A DNA stretch of 64,000 bases, from NCBI GenBank assembly GCA_027531145.1, contig JAPZRF010000015.1:62001-126000 (forward strand), written 5' to 3'. Both the position numbers and the translations under genes were made by a program. Numbering within the stretch: position 1 is the first letter of the stretch; each line of letters begins with the position of its first letter. The stretch comes from Brevundimonas sp. Lineage in GTDB: Bacteria > Pseudomonadota > Alphaproteobacteria > Caulobacterales > Caulobacteraceae. The notes beneath the pieces were generated by a model that saw nothing but the letters and a program-made list of their open reading frames with translations, did not search any database and was not told the DNA's origin. Below, piece after piece: positions 16,211 through 25,407 of the stretch.

Positions 16211-18055
16211 TCAGATCGCCGGCGCGGCGTCCTCACCAAGCCAGGCGCGCCTGAAGGCACGCTGCGACTCCGTGAGATCGCCTTCGCGCGTCTCCATGCG
16301 TTGCAGCTTCAACGCCGGATCGGCGGCGAAGGTCATGCGGCCGGTGCCATCCTGCCCCCGACGAACGAAACGGACCTCCTCCTCATCGCCCGGTCGAGCT
16401 CCGGTGATGACACGGGTCCAGTCGGCCTGGCTGTCGATGGCGACGCCGCCGACGGAGACGATTTCGTCGCCGCGATCGAGCCCGAGTGCATACAGCGGGC
16501 TTCCCGGCGCGGTCGCTCCGCCGAGGGTGGCGACGCCGTTTGCATACTGCAGCGAGGCCGGTCCGACCCAGGCCCTGCCGGGGTTCCGGGGGACGATGAC
16601 GACGCCGGCGCGGGCCAACAGGGCCTCGAAGTCCGGCAACTGGCTGCCACGAATCCAGTGGTCGAATACCTCGCGCGCGAACGCCTGGTCCCCGGTCACG
16701 TCGGCCAGCGCCCGTTCCAGATCGTCAGGCGTATAGGGACGCTCGGGAACCCCGTGCCGGGTCCACATGAGGCGCATGTAGTCGTCGAGGGTGACGCCCG
16801 GAAAGCCCGCCCTCAGCGTCAGGTCCAGCCCCATCGCGATGACCGCGCCATAGGGGTAGTAGCTGGCGAAGATGTTGGCGTTGGTCGGATCGATCGAGGT
16901 CGCGGCGTCGACGAAGGGCGCGCGCAGGCTCATCTCCTCGGGGCTGCCGTAGGCGCGCGCCGGATTGTTGGCGATGAAGCTCAGCTGACCGCCCATCTCG
17001 TCGAGGAAGGCGTCGACATCCTCGACCCCGGCGCGTCGGATCGTCAGCGGACCGTAGTAGCTGGTGAATCCTTCGGCGAACCAGAGCGACGGGGTGGGAT
17101 CAGCCCCGGTGAAGTCGAAGGGCTCCAGCTCGGCCGGGCGGATGCGCTCCACGTTCCAGGCGTGGAAGAACTCGTGGCTCAGGGTGCCGATCTGTCCGTA
17201 CTCGGCCTCGGCCAGGCCGCGCGGCATGCTGATGACCGTGGAGTTGCGGTGCTCCATGCCATCGCCGCTGATCCAGGGCACATAGTCGGCGAGGAAGGTG
17301 TAAACGCCGAAGTCGAAGTCTGGAACGTCGCCGAAGACCGCGATCTGGGCATCCACCACCCGGCGGGCCCGGTCGGCGAATGCGTCAGCCTCCGCCTCGG
17401 AGCCGAGATGATGCAGGGCGATGCGGATCGTCCGGGGCACGCCTGCATCATCCACCTGCCACTCCCGCACGGTGTGGGGCGACAGCTCGATCGGGCTGTC
17501 CATCAGGTACTGGAAGTTCGGCGCGGTGAAGACCTCCGGATCGTCGGTCGGGGCCAGCTGGGTCGCGATCCGCCAGCTCGAGTCGGGCCGGCGGAACCGC
17601 AGACGCGCCCCGCGGTCGTCGTGGCCCTCGGCCCACATCAGGCTGGCCGGCGCATTGAGTCGGGCATGGCTCTGATCGATCTGGGCGTAGGTGCCGTCGC
17701 CGCGATCGGCCCACAGGGTGTAGGCGACCGTGACAGTCCCGTCGTGGCCGGAAACGGTCCAGGAGTAGGGATCTGTGCGCCCGATCGGCAGCGCATGGCC
17801 GGCACCGTCGACGGCGGTGACCGAATAGACGTTCTTGGCGAACTCGTGGATGGCGTACCGCCCCGGCGAGGAGCGGGACATGCGGAAGCGGACCGGGCCG
17901 GGCAAGAGATCGCGGTAGGTGACCCGAATCCGGGCTTCCCGGTGGAGGGCACTGTCGAAGCTCAGCTCATACTCGACCGGGGACGGGGTCTGGGCCCATG
18001 CCGGGGTCCCGCAAAGCAGGGCCGCCACGGTCGCTGCTGAAGCCATCAAGCGCAT
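16211..18055 (-). CDS. M61-family peptidase with PDZ domain
   Basis: This 614-residue secreted protein has a signal peptide at residues 1-22 (ending PAWAQ). The M61 glycyl-aminopeptidase zinc motif HEFFHAWNVERIRP starts at His294; the downstream Glu is probably in WFAEGFTSYYGP. An N-terminal beta-rich domain precedes the catalytic part. A PDZ-like segment near 500-560 contains LGLDRGDEIVSVGG. Members remove N-terminal Gly or Ala residues from peptides. The ATG at 18055 starts the signal peptide. It lies 70 bp downstream of cckA and may share its transcript. Confidence 0.9.
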   Translation of the reverse strand: MRLMASAATVAALLCGTPAWAQTPSPVEYELSFDSALHREARIRVTYRDLLPGPVRFRMSRSSPGRYAIHEFAKNVYSVTAVDGAGHALPIGRTDPYSWTVSGHDGTVTVAYTLWADRGDGTYAQIDQSHARLNAPASLMWAEGHDDRGARLRFRRPDSSWRIATQLAPTDDPEVFTAPNFQYLMDSPIELSPHTVREWQVDDAGVPRTIRIALHHLGSEAEADAFADRARRVVDAQIAVFGDVPDFDFGVYTFLADYVPWISGDGMEHRNSTVISMPRGLAEAEYGQIGTLSHEFFHAWNVERIRPAELEPFDFTGADPTPSLWFAEGFTSYYGPLTIRRAGVEDVDAFLDEMGGQLSFIANNPARAYGSPEEMSLRAPFVDAATSIDPTNANIFASYYPYGAVIAMGLDLTLRAGFPGVTLDDYMRLMWTRHGVPERPYTPDDLERALADVTGDQAFAREVFDHWIRGSQLPDFEALLARAGVVIVPRNPGRAWVGPASLQYANGVATLGGATAPGSPLYALGLDRGDEIVSVGGVAIDSQADWTRVITGARPGDEEEVRFVRRGQDGTGRMTFAADPALKLQRMETREGDLTESQRAFRRAWLGEDAAPAI

Positions 18056-18125
18056 TGAGCATCCCCCGAAATCCCGCGTCGGGGAGCGTCGCCCCTGCGG
18101 CAGCCGCTGGCAAGTTACGAAGCGG

Positions 18126-20168
18126 TCAGGCGGCGCGCAGCTCCTGCTTGACCCGCTCGGCCAGGGTCTTGATGTCCAGCGGCTTGGGCAGGAAGGAGAC
18201 GCCGGCCTCGTCCGCCAGCAGGTCCGAGAAGTCACTTTCGGCATAGCCGGAGATGAACATCACCGGCGCGTCGCCGAGGAAGGGACGGGCTCTTTTCAAC
18301 AGCGATGGACCGTCGAGGCCGGGCATGATGACGTCCGAGATCAGCATGTCGATCTGGCCGGCGTGTTCCTCGGCGAGGGCGAGCGCCTCCTCGCCGTCGC
18401 AGGCCTCGATGACGTCATAGCCGCGCTGGCGCAGCAGGCGGGCGGCGATGCCGCGGACAGCGGCCTCATCCTCGACGAACAGGATGCGTCCCGCGCCCGA
18501 CAGGTCGCGCGGGGCCTTGGGCGCGCGGGGCTCGACCGGGGCCGCTTCGGCCAGCTCGGCGGCACCGGCGGCAGGCAGGAAAATGCGGAACACCGCCCCG
18601 CCGTCCGGCGGGTTGGCGACATTGATGTGGCCGCCCGCCTGCTCGACGATGCCGTAGACGGTCGCGAGACCCATGCCGGTGCCCTCATTCACCGCCTTGG
18701 TGGTGAAGAAGGGCTCGAAGATCTTGTCGATGATGTCGGCCGGCACGCCCGGGCCGGTGTCCGCCACCTCGATCACCGCCACCTCGTCGGTGGTCGGGTC
18801 CAGCCAGCCCAGCACGACAGCCTGGTCACGGGTCAGGCGACGGGTGCGGATGGTGACCACCCCGGCACCCGGCTCGACCACCCCGCGCATCGCGTCGCGG
18901 GCATTGACGGCGAGGTTCATCACGGCGGTCTCCAGCTGGCTCTTGTCGGCCATCACCGGCGGCAGATTGCGGCCGTAGTCGGTCTCCAGCCGCACGTCCT
19001 CCCGCAGCAGCCGGCGCAGCAGCACGGCGAACTCGCCGACCAGCTCACCGAGATCGAGACGCTCGCGACGCACCGTCGACTTGCGCGAGAAGGCGAGCAG
19101 CTTGCGCACCAGGTCGGCGGCGCGGTGCGCCGTCTGGCGGATCTCGTTCAGGCCGTCATAGGACGGATCGCCCACCGGGTGACGCTCCAGCAGGCCCGAC
19201 AGCTGCAGCTGGATGGCGGTGAGCAGGTTGTTGAAGTCGTGCGCCACGCCCCCGGCCAGCTGGCCCACGGCCTGCATCTTCTGGGCCTGGCTGAGTTGCA
19301 GCTCCATCGACTTCTGGGCCGTGACGTCGAACAGCCAGATGCGGCGCTTGTCGCCCTCGGGGGCGACATACAGATGAAGCGCCCGGTCCGGGTGGGCCCG
19401 CGCGATCAGCTCGATCGGCCCCGATGAGCCCCGCTCCATGGCTTCGCGGGCGGCGACGACGCCGGCCGGGTCGAACAGATGTCCGAAGGCCGCGTCGCGT
19501 GCGGCACCCGGACCGGTCAGCACCGACAGGGCTTCGTTGGCCTCCTCGATGCGGCCGGCGAACAGGTCGGCGGCGGCGATCACGCCCGAGCCGAACGGGG
19601 CCCCCGCGGCCATGGCCCGGGAGTCGCCGGTCTGACGCGGCGACGGCGGCGCAGCCTGGCTCGCGGCCACCGGCACGGCTTCCTCCGGTGCCTGGCGCAC
19701 GAGAAAGCGGTCCTGGCCGGCCCGGCCGATCAGCACCTCCAGCTCGCGCTCGCCGACCATCAGGATGGCGCGGCCGGTCTCGCCCTGGCGGGCCTGGGCG
19801 AAGGCCATGTAGAGGGCCTGGGGCGAGCGCGGCGGGGGCAGGCTGGTCCGGGCCCCGTTGGCCGTGACCCAGGCGCCGTTGAAGGCCAGTACCTGGCCAC
19901 CCTCCCAGACGAGGGCGGCAGGTTCGGCCATGGCATCCAGGACATCGACCACCGCGTCTTCGAGCGGCCGGCGCGCGGGACTGCGCAGGAAGACCAGCAC
20001 CCCGATCAGGCAGACGGCGGCGGCAGCGCAGATCAGCACCACGCCGGCGGCCGAGGTGTCGCCCTGCCGCAGGGCCGGCCAGGCGAGGGCGGCCGCGGCG
20101 AGGCCGAAGCCCAACACGATGACGATCGGCAGTGGATCGAGACGGGGGCGGCCCGGCGCAGCGCTCAT
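18126..20168 (-). CDS. cckA: CckA cell-cycle hybrid histidine kinase/phosphatase
   Basis: This 680-residue membrane-bound hybrid kinase has two membrane helices (about 12-31 and 41-61) followed by degenerate PAS-like sensor segments. The HisKA domain has phospho-acceptor His310 in [11 protein letters not shown]. The HATPase domain has N and G boxes ([29 protein letters not shown]). The receiver domain has Asp612 in [12 protein letters not shown]. The C-terminal [14 protein letters not shown] and [15 protein letters not shown] are typical of CckA. In Caulobacter, CckA feeds phosphate through ChpT to the master regulator CtrA and to CpdR. The ATG at 20168 is selected because the membrane anchor follows; the family start has a short cytoplasmic lead. 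Confidence 0.94.
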   Translation of the reverse strand: MSAAPGRPRLDPLPIVIVLGFGLAAAALAWPALRQGDTSAAGVVLICAAAAVCLIGVLVFLRSPARRPLEDAVVDVLDAMAEPAALVWEGGQVLAFNGAWVTANGARTSLPPPRSPQALYMAFAQARQGETGRAILMVGERELEVLIGRAGQDRFLVRQAPEEAVPVAASQAAPPSPRQTGDSRAMAAGAPFGSGVIAAADLFAGRIEEANEALSVLTGPGAARDAAFGHLFDPAGVVAAREAMERGSSGPIELIARAHPDRALHLYVAPEGDKRRIWLFDVTAQKSMELQLSQAQKMQAVGQLAGGVAHDFNNLLTAIQLQLSGLLERHPVGDPSYDGLNEIRQTAHRAADLVRKLLAFSRKSTVRRERLDLGELVGEFAVLLRRLLREDVRLETDYGRNLPPVMADKSQLETAVMNLAVNARDAMRGVVEPGAGVVTIRTRRLTRDQAVVLGWLDPTTDEVAVIEVADTGPGVPADIIDKIFEPFFTTKAVNEGTGMGLATVYGIVEQAGGHINVANPPDGGAVFRIFLPAAGAAELAEAAPVEPRAPKAPRDLSGAGRILFVEDEAAVRGIAARLLRQRGYDVIEACDGEEALALAEEHAGQIDMLISDVIMPGLDGPSLLKRARPFLGDAPVMFISGYAESDFSDLLADEAGVSFLPKPLDIKTLAERVKQELRAA

Positions 20169-20331
20169 GGGGTCCTCGACGGGTCCTTGGCGACGAATCA
20201 GACTGCGATGATACGCCGGTTGCACGGCAAGCGACGAACACCCCGTTGGCGGGGGCCTGGAGCCTGATCGGCTGAGGTGGAATTGCTTCGTGATTCCGCC
20301 GACGCTCTGATGAGGCTCTCGCTTGAAACTG

Positions 20332-20382
20332 GACCGAAATCTGAGTCGGGTTGGACGGCGTCCAACTCAACCGATTTCGGTC
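20332..20382. terminator. Two-tier hairpin at the exporter operon 3' end
   Basis: Outer arms GACCGAAATC (20332-20341) and GATTTCGGTC (20373-20382) match perfectly. Inner arms GTTGGAC (20350-20356) and GTCCAAC (20360-20366) have a 3-base loop. The outer arm reaches the first base of the TAG stop of the outer-membrane factor gene. Position suggests it ends that transcript; it also lies 164 bp upstream of cckA. Confidence 0.6.
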
Positions 20383-21746
20383 TAGGGCTGGCCGCCGAGG
20401 CCCGCCGCAGCATGCAGGCTGGCCCAGGCCGCGAGCGTTTCGCCCCGGGCCCCGGCGAGGTCAGCTTCGGCCTCGGCCAGGCTGCGCTCGGCGTCCAGCA
20501 CCTCTAGGAAGGGCGACACCCCGGCGCGATAGCGGCGCGTGGCCAGGCTCGCGCGGGTGCGGGCCGCCTCGGCCGCGTCTTCGAGGGTAGCGGCCCGCGC
20601 CTCGGCGCTCGCGAGCCCGACCAGCGCCGTCTCGACGCCGGCGAGGGCGTCGATCGCCGCCTGGCGGTAAGCGATGGCGGCCTGCCGCTGGCGGGCGTCG
20701 GCCGCATCCCTGGCGCTCTCCAGCCGGCCGAAGCTGAACAGCGGCGCGGACAGCCCGCCGGCGACCTGCGCCAGAAAGCCTGACGCCGTGAAGGGCGTGG
20801 TGGGGTCGACCTCCCGGCCGCCGAGGGCGGCGGCGAGGCTGACCGTCGGCCAGAAGTCGCGGCGTGCGGCGTCGGCGTCGGCCCCGGCGGCCCACAGCTC
20901 CAGCTCCGCGGCGCGCAAGTCGGGCCGTCGCGCCAGCACCGCCGCCGGGGCGGCGAGGGCCCGCAGCGGCGGCGCTGCTGCGGTGGGTCGCGCCTCGGCG
21001 AGGGTATGGGTGAGGGCCCCGGGGGCGAGGCCGAGCAGCGCCTCCAGCCCCAGCTGCGCCTCGGCGGCGGCTTGACGCGCGGTGATCGGGCGGGTCCGCG
21101 CGGCGGCGAGGGCGGCGCGGGCGGCGGCGGCGTCGAGGCCGGAAGTCAGACCGGCCCTTTCCCGCGCCTCGGCCAGCTGCAGCGCCTGCTCCAGCGCGGC
21201 GACGGCGCGGTCGCCGGCGTCGGCGCGGGCCCGCGCCTCGCCCAGCGCGGCATGGAGCCGGACCGCCGTGGCCCGGGCGGCGAGGCGGGCCGCCTCAACC
21301 CGTGCAGCTCCGGCCTCGGCGCGCCGGCGCCCGGCCTCGATCCGAGCCCGACCGGCACCGTTCAGGTCCGGCGCGATGCTGAAGGCGACGAGGGCCTCAA
21401 AGGTGTCCTGGTCGAGGTCGTCGACGTTCCGGGTTTCAAGACTGCCTTCGGCACCGAGCGTGGGGCGCAGGGCCGCTCGGGCGGCCCCGAGTCGGGCGCG
21501 GGCCTCGAACAGCCGGGCCTCGGCCAGACGCACGTCCGAGGCCTCGCCCGCCTGCGCCACGAGGGCGTCGAGGCGCGGGTCGCCGAGGGCCGTCCACCAG
21601 CGCTCAAGCTCCGGTGCCGCGGCGGGCAGGGCGACGGTGGTCCAGGCGACCGGCGCGGTCAGCGCCTCGACCGGCGGGCCAGTGTCGCTGGCGCAGGCCG
21701 CGAGCATCAGGCCCGTGGTCGCCAGCAGCAGGGTGACGCGGCTCAT
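20382..21746 (-). CDS. TolC/NodT-type outer-membrane efflux lipoprotein
   Basis: This 454-residue outer-membrane factor has a lipoprotein signal with lipobox LAAC (Cys18). Two repeats rich in Ala, Arg and Glu, predicted long coiled-coil helices, carry typical signatures such as RRDFWPTVSLAAALGG and YRAGVSPFLEVLDAERSLAEAE. It forms the trimeric exit duct for the adjacent ABC exporter. Its start overlaps the stop of the periplasmic adaptor gene upstream, indicating translational coupling. The export substrate is unknown. Confidence 0.9.
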   Translation of the reverse strand: MSRVTLLLATTGLMLAACASDTGPPVEALTAPVAWTTVALPAAAPELERWWTALGDPRLDALVAQAGEASDVRLAEARLFEARARLGAARAALRPTLGAEGSLETRNVDDLDQDTFEALVAFSIAPDLNGAGRARIEAGRRRAEAGAARVEAARLAARATAVRLHAALGEARARADAGDRAVAALEQALQLAEARERAGLTSGLDAAAARAALAAARTRPITARQAAAEAQLGLEALLGLAPGALTHTLAEARPTAAAPPLRALAAPAAVLARRPDLRAAELELWAAGADADAARRDFWPTVSLAAALGGREVDPTTPFTASGFLAQVAGGLSAPLFSFGRLESARDAADARQRQAAIAYRQAAIDALAGVETALVGLASAEARAATLEDAAEAARTRASLATRRYRAGVSPFLEVLDAERSLAEAEADLAGARGETLAAWASLHAAAGLGGQP

Positions 21747-22729
21747 CGGGCGGCGCTCCCTGGGCTGTTCGTGCCCTGGGTGGCCGAGGCGGCGGCCTCG
21801 ACAAACACATCCATGCGCTGACCCAGCCAGGCCGGATGGGCCGCCGGATCGAAGGCGTAGAGGACCTCGACCACGCGTGTGTCGACCCGCTCCGAACCGC
21901 CGGCGAGGGCGCGTTTCTCGACCACCTGCGGTTCGATCCGCACCAGGGTCAGCGGGATGCGCCGGCCGGTCTGGCCGCGCAGGACGCCATAGGCGCGGCC
22001 GTTGCGGTTGATCCGCGGCGCGTCGGCCTCGTCGAACTCGGCGCGGACGTGCAGGCGGGCGTCATCGCCCAGCGCGATCAGCGGCGTGGCGGTCGGCCCG
22101 GCGGCGGCGTACTCTCCGGGGCGGACATCGACCCGAAACACCCGTCCGCCGATCGGGGCGGCCACCGTCAGACGTTCGAGGTCGACGATGCGGGCCCGGA
22201 CCTGAGCCTCGGCGACGGCGAGCGCGGCGCGGGCCTGGGCGAGGGCCGCCTCGCCGCGCGAGACGGCGAAGCGGCGACGCGCCAGCTCGTCGGCGGAGAG
22301 GGCGCGGGGGTCGTCCACCGCCTCGAACAGGGAGAGACGCTGGCGCTCGTCGCCCAGCGCCACCTCGGCCTGTCGGACGGCCGCCGCCGCCGCTGTGGCG
22401 TCGGCCCGGGCGGTGGCGAGGGCGGCGTTGGCGGCCCGGTCGTCGAGGCGGAAGAGCGGCTGTCCAGCGGCCGCGCGATCGCCCGGCTGGACCAGTACCT
22501 GCCGCACCACGCCGGGCAGCTCTGCGGCCACTGCGATCAACTCGGACTGCGGCTCGATCGTGCCGATGCCGGCCACGGCTGCGGCTGTGTCGGCCGACGG
22601 GGGCGGGGCGGGCGGATCGGCACGGGTGCGCTCCGGCCGGATCACGGCGGAGACGGCGAACACCATACACCCGCCCGCGATCACGGGCAGGACGAGGCGC
22701 TGGATCTGCTGGCGGCGGCTAGTGGGCAT
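21743..22729 (-). CDS. HlyD/DevB-type periplasmic adaptor of ABC exporter
   Basis: This 328-residue membrane-fusion protein has an N-terminal anchor helix (about 11-29). The biotinyl-lipoyl-like segment is AGIGTIEPQSELIAVAAELPG and VQPGDRAAAGQPLFRLDD (given in parts). A helical hairpin rich in Ala and Arg spans about 95-175, and a barrel domain ends in RVVEVLYAF. It bridges the inner-membrane ABC transporter and the outer-membrane factor. The gene overlaps the ATPase gene by 11 bp and the TolC-like gene by 4 bp. The order permease, ATPase, adaptor, outer-membrane factor matches DevBCA-style exporters. Confidence 0.88.
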   Translation of the reverse strand: MPTSRRQQIQRLVLPVIAGGCMVFAVSAVIRPERTRADPPAPPPSADTAAAVAGIGTIEPQSELIAVAAELPGVVRQVLVQPGDRAAAGQPLFRLDDRAANAALATARADATAAAAAVRQAEVALGDERQRLSLFEAVDDPRALSADELARRRFAVSRGEAALAQARAALAVAEAQVRARIVDLERLTVAAPIGGRVFRVDVRPGEYAAAGPTATPLIALGDDARLHVRAEFDEADAPRINRNGRAYGVLRGQTGRRIPLTLVRIEPQVVEKRALAGGSERVDTRVVEVLYAFDPAAHPAWLGQRMDVFVEAAASATQGTNSPGSAAR

Positions 22730-23432
22730 GGAGTCCCTCCGGGAGCGTGTCGGTGCGGCTGTCGCCGACGATCCGCCCGTCTTCCATGGCGACGATGCGG
22801 TCGGCGTAGCGGTAGATGCGATTGTCGTGGGTCACGACCAGAACGGCCCGCCCGGGCCCTGCGGCGGCGACCTTGAGCAGCTCCATCACCTGGCGTCCTG
22901 TCTCTGCGTCGAGGGCGGCCGTTGGCTCGTCGCAGACAACGAGGTCAGGCTCGTGGACGATGGCGCGGGCGATGGCGACGCGCTGCTGCTGGCCGCCGGA
23001 CAGCTGGCGCGGCAGCTTGTCGGCATGGGGGCCCATGCCAAGCGTCTCCAGCACGACGCGGGCCCGCTCGGCGGCGGCCTTGAGCGGCATGCCGTCGGCA
23101 ACCAGCGCCATGGCGGCGTTCTCGGCACCGGTCAGGGCCGGCAGCAGATTGTACTGCTGGAAGATGAAGCCGATGCGGCGGCGGCGCAGGATGACCTTCT
23201 CCGCATCCTTCATGCGGGTGAGGACGTTTCCCATCACCTCGACGTCGCCGGCGGTCGGCCGCAGGGTGCCGGACAGGATCGACAGCAGGGTGGTCTTGCC
23301 GCAGCCGGAAGGGCCGACCAGCATGGTCAGCTCGCCCTGGGCGACCTCGAGATTGACGTCGAACAGTACCTTGGTGCTCAGGCCGTTCTGACCGAAGGCC
23401 ATGTCGATGTGGCGGGCAATGACGGCGGACAT
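22719..23432 (-). CDS. ABC exporter ATPase (LolD/DevA-like)
   Basis: This 237-residue ATPase has Walker A GPSGCGKTT, Q-loop FQQYNLLP, signature LSGGQQQRVAIARA, Walker B LVVCDEPTAALD and a switch His in VTHDNRIY. It powers the FtsX-type permease encoded just upstream. The sequence class (short linker, LPALTGAENAAM) is that of MacB/LolD/DevA ATPases. I chose the ATG at 23432, five bases after the permease stop; the frame is open further upstream but that part has no homology to ABC proteins. Confidence 0.92.
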   Translation of the reverse strand: MSAVIARHIDMAFGQNGLSTKVLFDVNLEVAQGELTMLVGPSGCGKTTLLSILSGTLRPTAGDVEVMGNVLTRMKDAEKVILRRRRIGFIFQQYNLLPALTGAENAAMALVADGMPLKAAAERARVVLETLGMGPHADKLPRQLSGGQQQRVAIARAIVHEPDLVVCDEPTAALDAETGRQVMELLKVAAAGPGRAVLVVTHDNRIYRYADRIVAMEDGRIVGDSRTDTLPEGLHAH

Positions 23433-23437
23433 GGCGC

Positions 23438-24583
23438 TCACCCGCGAAACACGATGGCCGGGTCGACGCGGAACACCTTCAGCAGGCTGGCCAGCACGGA
23501 CACGAGAATGATCACAAACACAACAATGCCGGTGCCGACCAGCACCTGCCAGGGCAGGTAGAAGTCCTCCAGCGCCGCGCCGCCGCGCACGAATGTGAAG
23601 AAGGCGGCGGCCCCGCCCATGCCGAGGGCATAGCCGATGACCCCGACCACGGCCGCCTGCAGCAGCACCATGGCGGTGATCTGGCGGTTGGTCGCGCCGA
23701 TGGCCTTGAGAGCCCCGAACTGGCGCAGGTTCTCGATCACGAACAGGTAGAAGGTCTGGGCCGTGACGGCTGCCCCGACGATGAAGCCCAGCAGCACGGT
23801 AATGCCGAAATTCACCGGTATCCCGGTTCGGGTCAGGTAGTACTGCACGCTGCGCCAGGCGAACTGGTCCCAGGTCAGCGCCTGCAGTCCCGTCTGCGCC
23901 GCTATGCGCTCCGCCAGCGCCTTCGGGTCCTCGCCGTCGCGGGCGCGCACCAGCACGAAGGACAGCTTGTTGCGCTGCGGCGGCGTCAGCTTCATCGCCT
24001 CGGAGTAGCGGACATAGGCGATCGGGAAGGTGATGAAGGGCGGTGAAGCGTCGGCGATGCCGCTTACCACCACGCGCTGGTCGTTGATTTCGGCCTCCAG
24101 CCCGACCCGATCGATCGGGTCGCCCTCGGGCCAGATCAGCTGGGCACCCTCCTTGTCGAAGACGATGCCGCCGGGGGTGCGCAGGGACTCGAGGTCGCCA
24201 GCCAGCCACTCGCGAGGCGCGCCGACCAGGGTTTCGTCATCGACACCCACGAGGCTGACCTGGTTGATCAGACCGTCCCGGGTGCGGAGTATCGCCAGGC
24301 CCTTGAACAGCGGCGCAGCCCACTCGACGCCCTCGACCGAACGCACCCGGGTCAGCGCCGCGTCGGGCAGGGGCTCGACCTCGTCGACGTAGCGCACTCG
24401 TGGGTCCATCACCCAGATGTCGGCCTCCCGGACATCCAGCACCTGGTTGGCGGTGCGGGTCATCAGGCCGATGAAGATCGACACCTGCTGGCTCATCAGC
24501 AAGGTCGCGAAGGCCACGCCGAAAACCAGCGCCAGATACTTGGCGCTGTCGCCGAGCAGCATCTTCAGCGCGACGGATGGCAT
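23438..24583 (-). CDS. FtsX-type ABC exporter permease (DevC-like)
   Basis: This 381-residue inner-membrane permease has one N-terminal helix (about 18-38) and a large periplasmic domain (about 40-250) with the motif LVGVDDETLVGAPREW. Three C-terminal helices follow, including FVIENLRQFGALKAIGATNRQI, the FtsX coupling signature (in parts). MacB/DevC architecture suggests export of a molecule from the periplasm or outer leaflet. The ATG at 24583 is chosen over an earlier one at 24640. The upstream choice would push the coding region towards the promoter, and homology starts with MPSVALKMLLGD. It is the first gene of the operon facing the TetR regulator. Confidence 0.88.
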   Translation of the reverse strand: MPSVALKMLLGDSAKYLALVFGVAFATLLMSQQVSIFIGLMTRTANQVLDVREADIWVMDPRVRYVDEVEPLPDAALTRVRSVEGVEWAAPLFKGLAILRTRDGLINQVSLVGVDDETLVGAPREWLAGDLESLRTPGGIVFDKEGAQLIWPEGDPIDRVGLEAEINDQRVVVSGIADASPPFITFPIAYVRYSEAMKLTPPQRNKLSFVLVRARDGEDPKALAERIAAQTGLQALTWDQFAWRSVQYYLTRTGIPVNFGITVLLGFIVGAAVTAQTFYLFVIENLRQFGALKAIGATNRQITAMVLLQAAVVGVIGYALGMGGAAAFFTFVRGGAALEDFYLPWQVLVGTGIVVFVIILVSVLASLLKVFRVDPAIVFRG

Positions 24584-24660
24584 TCTCGGCGACCTCTGAA
24601 ACCGGGGTGGGAGCGCTGCGCCCGCACGGACGAGCGGCAACGCGGGAACCGCCTTTTTAA

Positions 24661-24679
24661 ATACTGACCAGTTCAGTAT
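24661..24679. promoter_or_regulatory. TetR-type operator between exporter operon and tetR
   Basis: ATACTGA, five bases, TCAGTAT: a perfect 7-bp inverted repeat in an A/T-richer stretch of the divergent intergenic region. It lies 78 bp from the permease start and 75 bp from the regulator start. This size and symmetry are typical for TetR-family operators, so both the exporter and the regulator are probably repressed from here. Confidence 0.75.
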
Positions 24680-24753
24680 GTCAATCCGGGCGTCGACCTG
24701 CTAACCGTATTTTCTGGCGGGGTCGGTCTCTTTCGCATACGCTCTGGTGTGAC

Positions 24754-25383
24754 ATGTCGGATGGAAATTTGCCCCGGCGCGGCCGCCCGCGCGACGCCTC
24801 CAAGGACGAAGCCATTCTCGTGGCCGCCGGTGAGCTGTTCATGGAGCGCGGCTTCGAGGCCGCCAGCCTGGACGCCGTGGCCCAGGCCGCCAGCGTGTCC
24901 AAGGCTACCATCTATTCCCGCTTCGCCGACAAGGAAACGCTGTTCCGCGCGGTGCTCGACCATGAGTGCAACTCGGTGCTGCTGCCGGCGTCGTTCGTCC
25001 CGCCACCGGGGGCGAGCGTGCGCGAGACGCTGATCCTCATCGCCGAGCAGTTCCTCGGCCTGGTGCTGGGGGACCACGCCATGGCCATGCACCGCATCAT
25101 CGTCGCCGAGTGCTGCCGCGCCCCCCGGGTCGCCGAGCTGTTCTTCGAGACGGCCGTGCTTTCGACCAAGACCCGTCTCGCTGATTGGATGCGGCAGCAG
25201 AACGCTGCGGGCCGTCTGGCGGTCAGGGACCCGGACGGGGCGGCGTGGCGCTTCCTCGGCGCGGTCAAGGTGGAGGCCTACCTGCGCGCCTCGATGGGCC
25301 TGCCGGCGATTGAGCCGGAGCGGCTCCGGGCCCATGTCGAGGCCTGCGCCGACGAGTTCTGCCGCGCCCACGCGCCGGACTGA
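24754..25383 (+). CDS. TetR/AcrR-family transcriptional repressor
   Basis: This 209-residue regulator has an N-terminal helix-turn-helix domain beginning RRGRPRDASKDEAIL. Its recognition region is SLDAVAQAASVSKATIYSRF (about 40-59), and KETLFRAVL follows. The C-terminal ligand domain (about 70-205) holds two adjacent Cys residues (ECCRAP). It is transcribed away from the ABC exporter genes, with a perfect dyad between them. It most likely represses the exporter until an exported compound or drug binds. Confidence 0.9.
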   Translation: MSDGNLPRRGRPRDASKDEAILVAAGELFMERGFEAASLDAVAQAASVSKATIYSRFADKETLFRAVLDHECNSVLLPASFVPPPGASVRETLILIAEQFLGLVLGDHAMAMHRIIVAECCRAPRVAELFFETAVLSTKTRLADWMRQQNAAGRLAVRDPDGAAWRFLGAVKVEAYLRASMGLPAIEPERLRAHVEACADEFCRAHAPD

Positions 25384-25407
25384 CCGGCGGCGACGCCGGC
25401 CTCCGCC

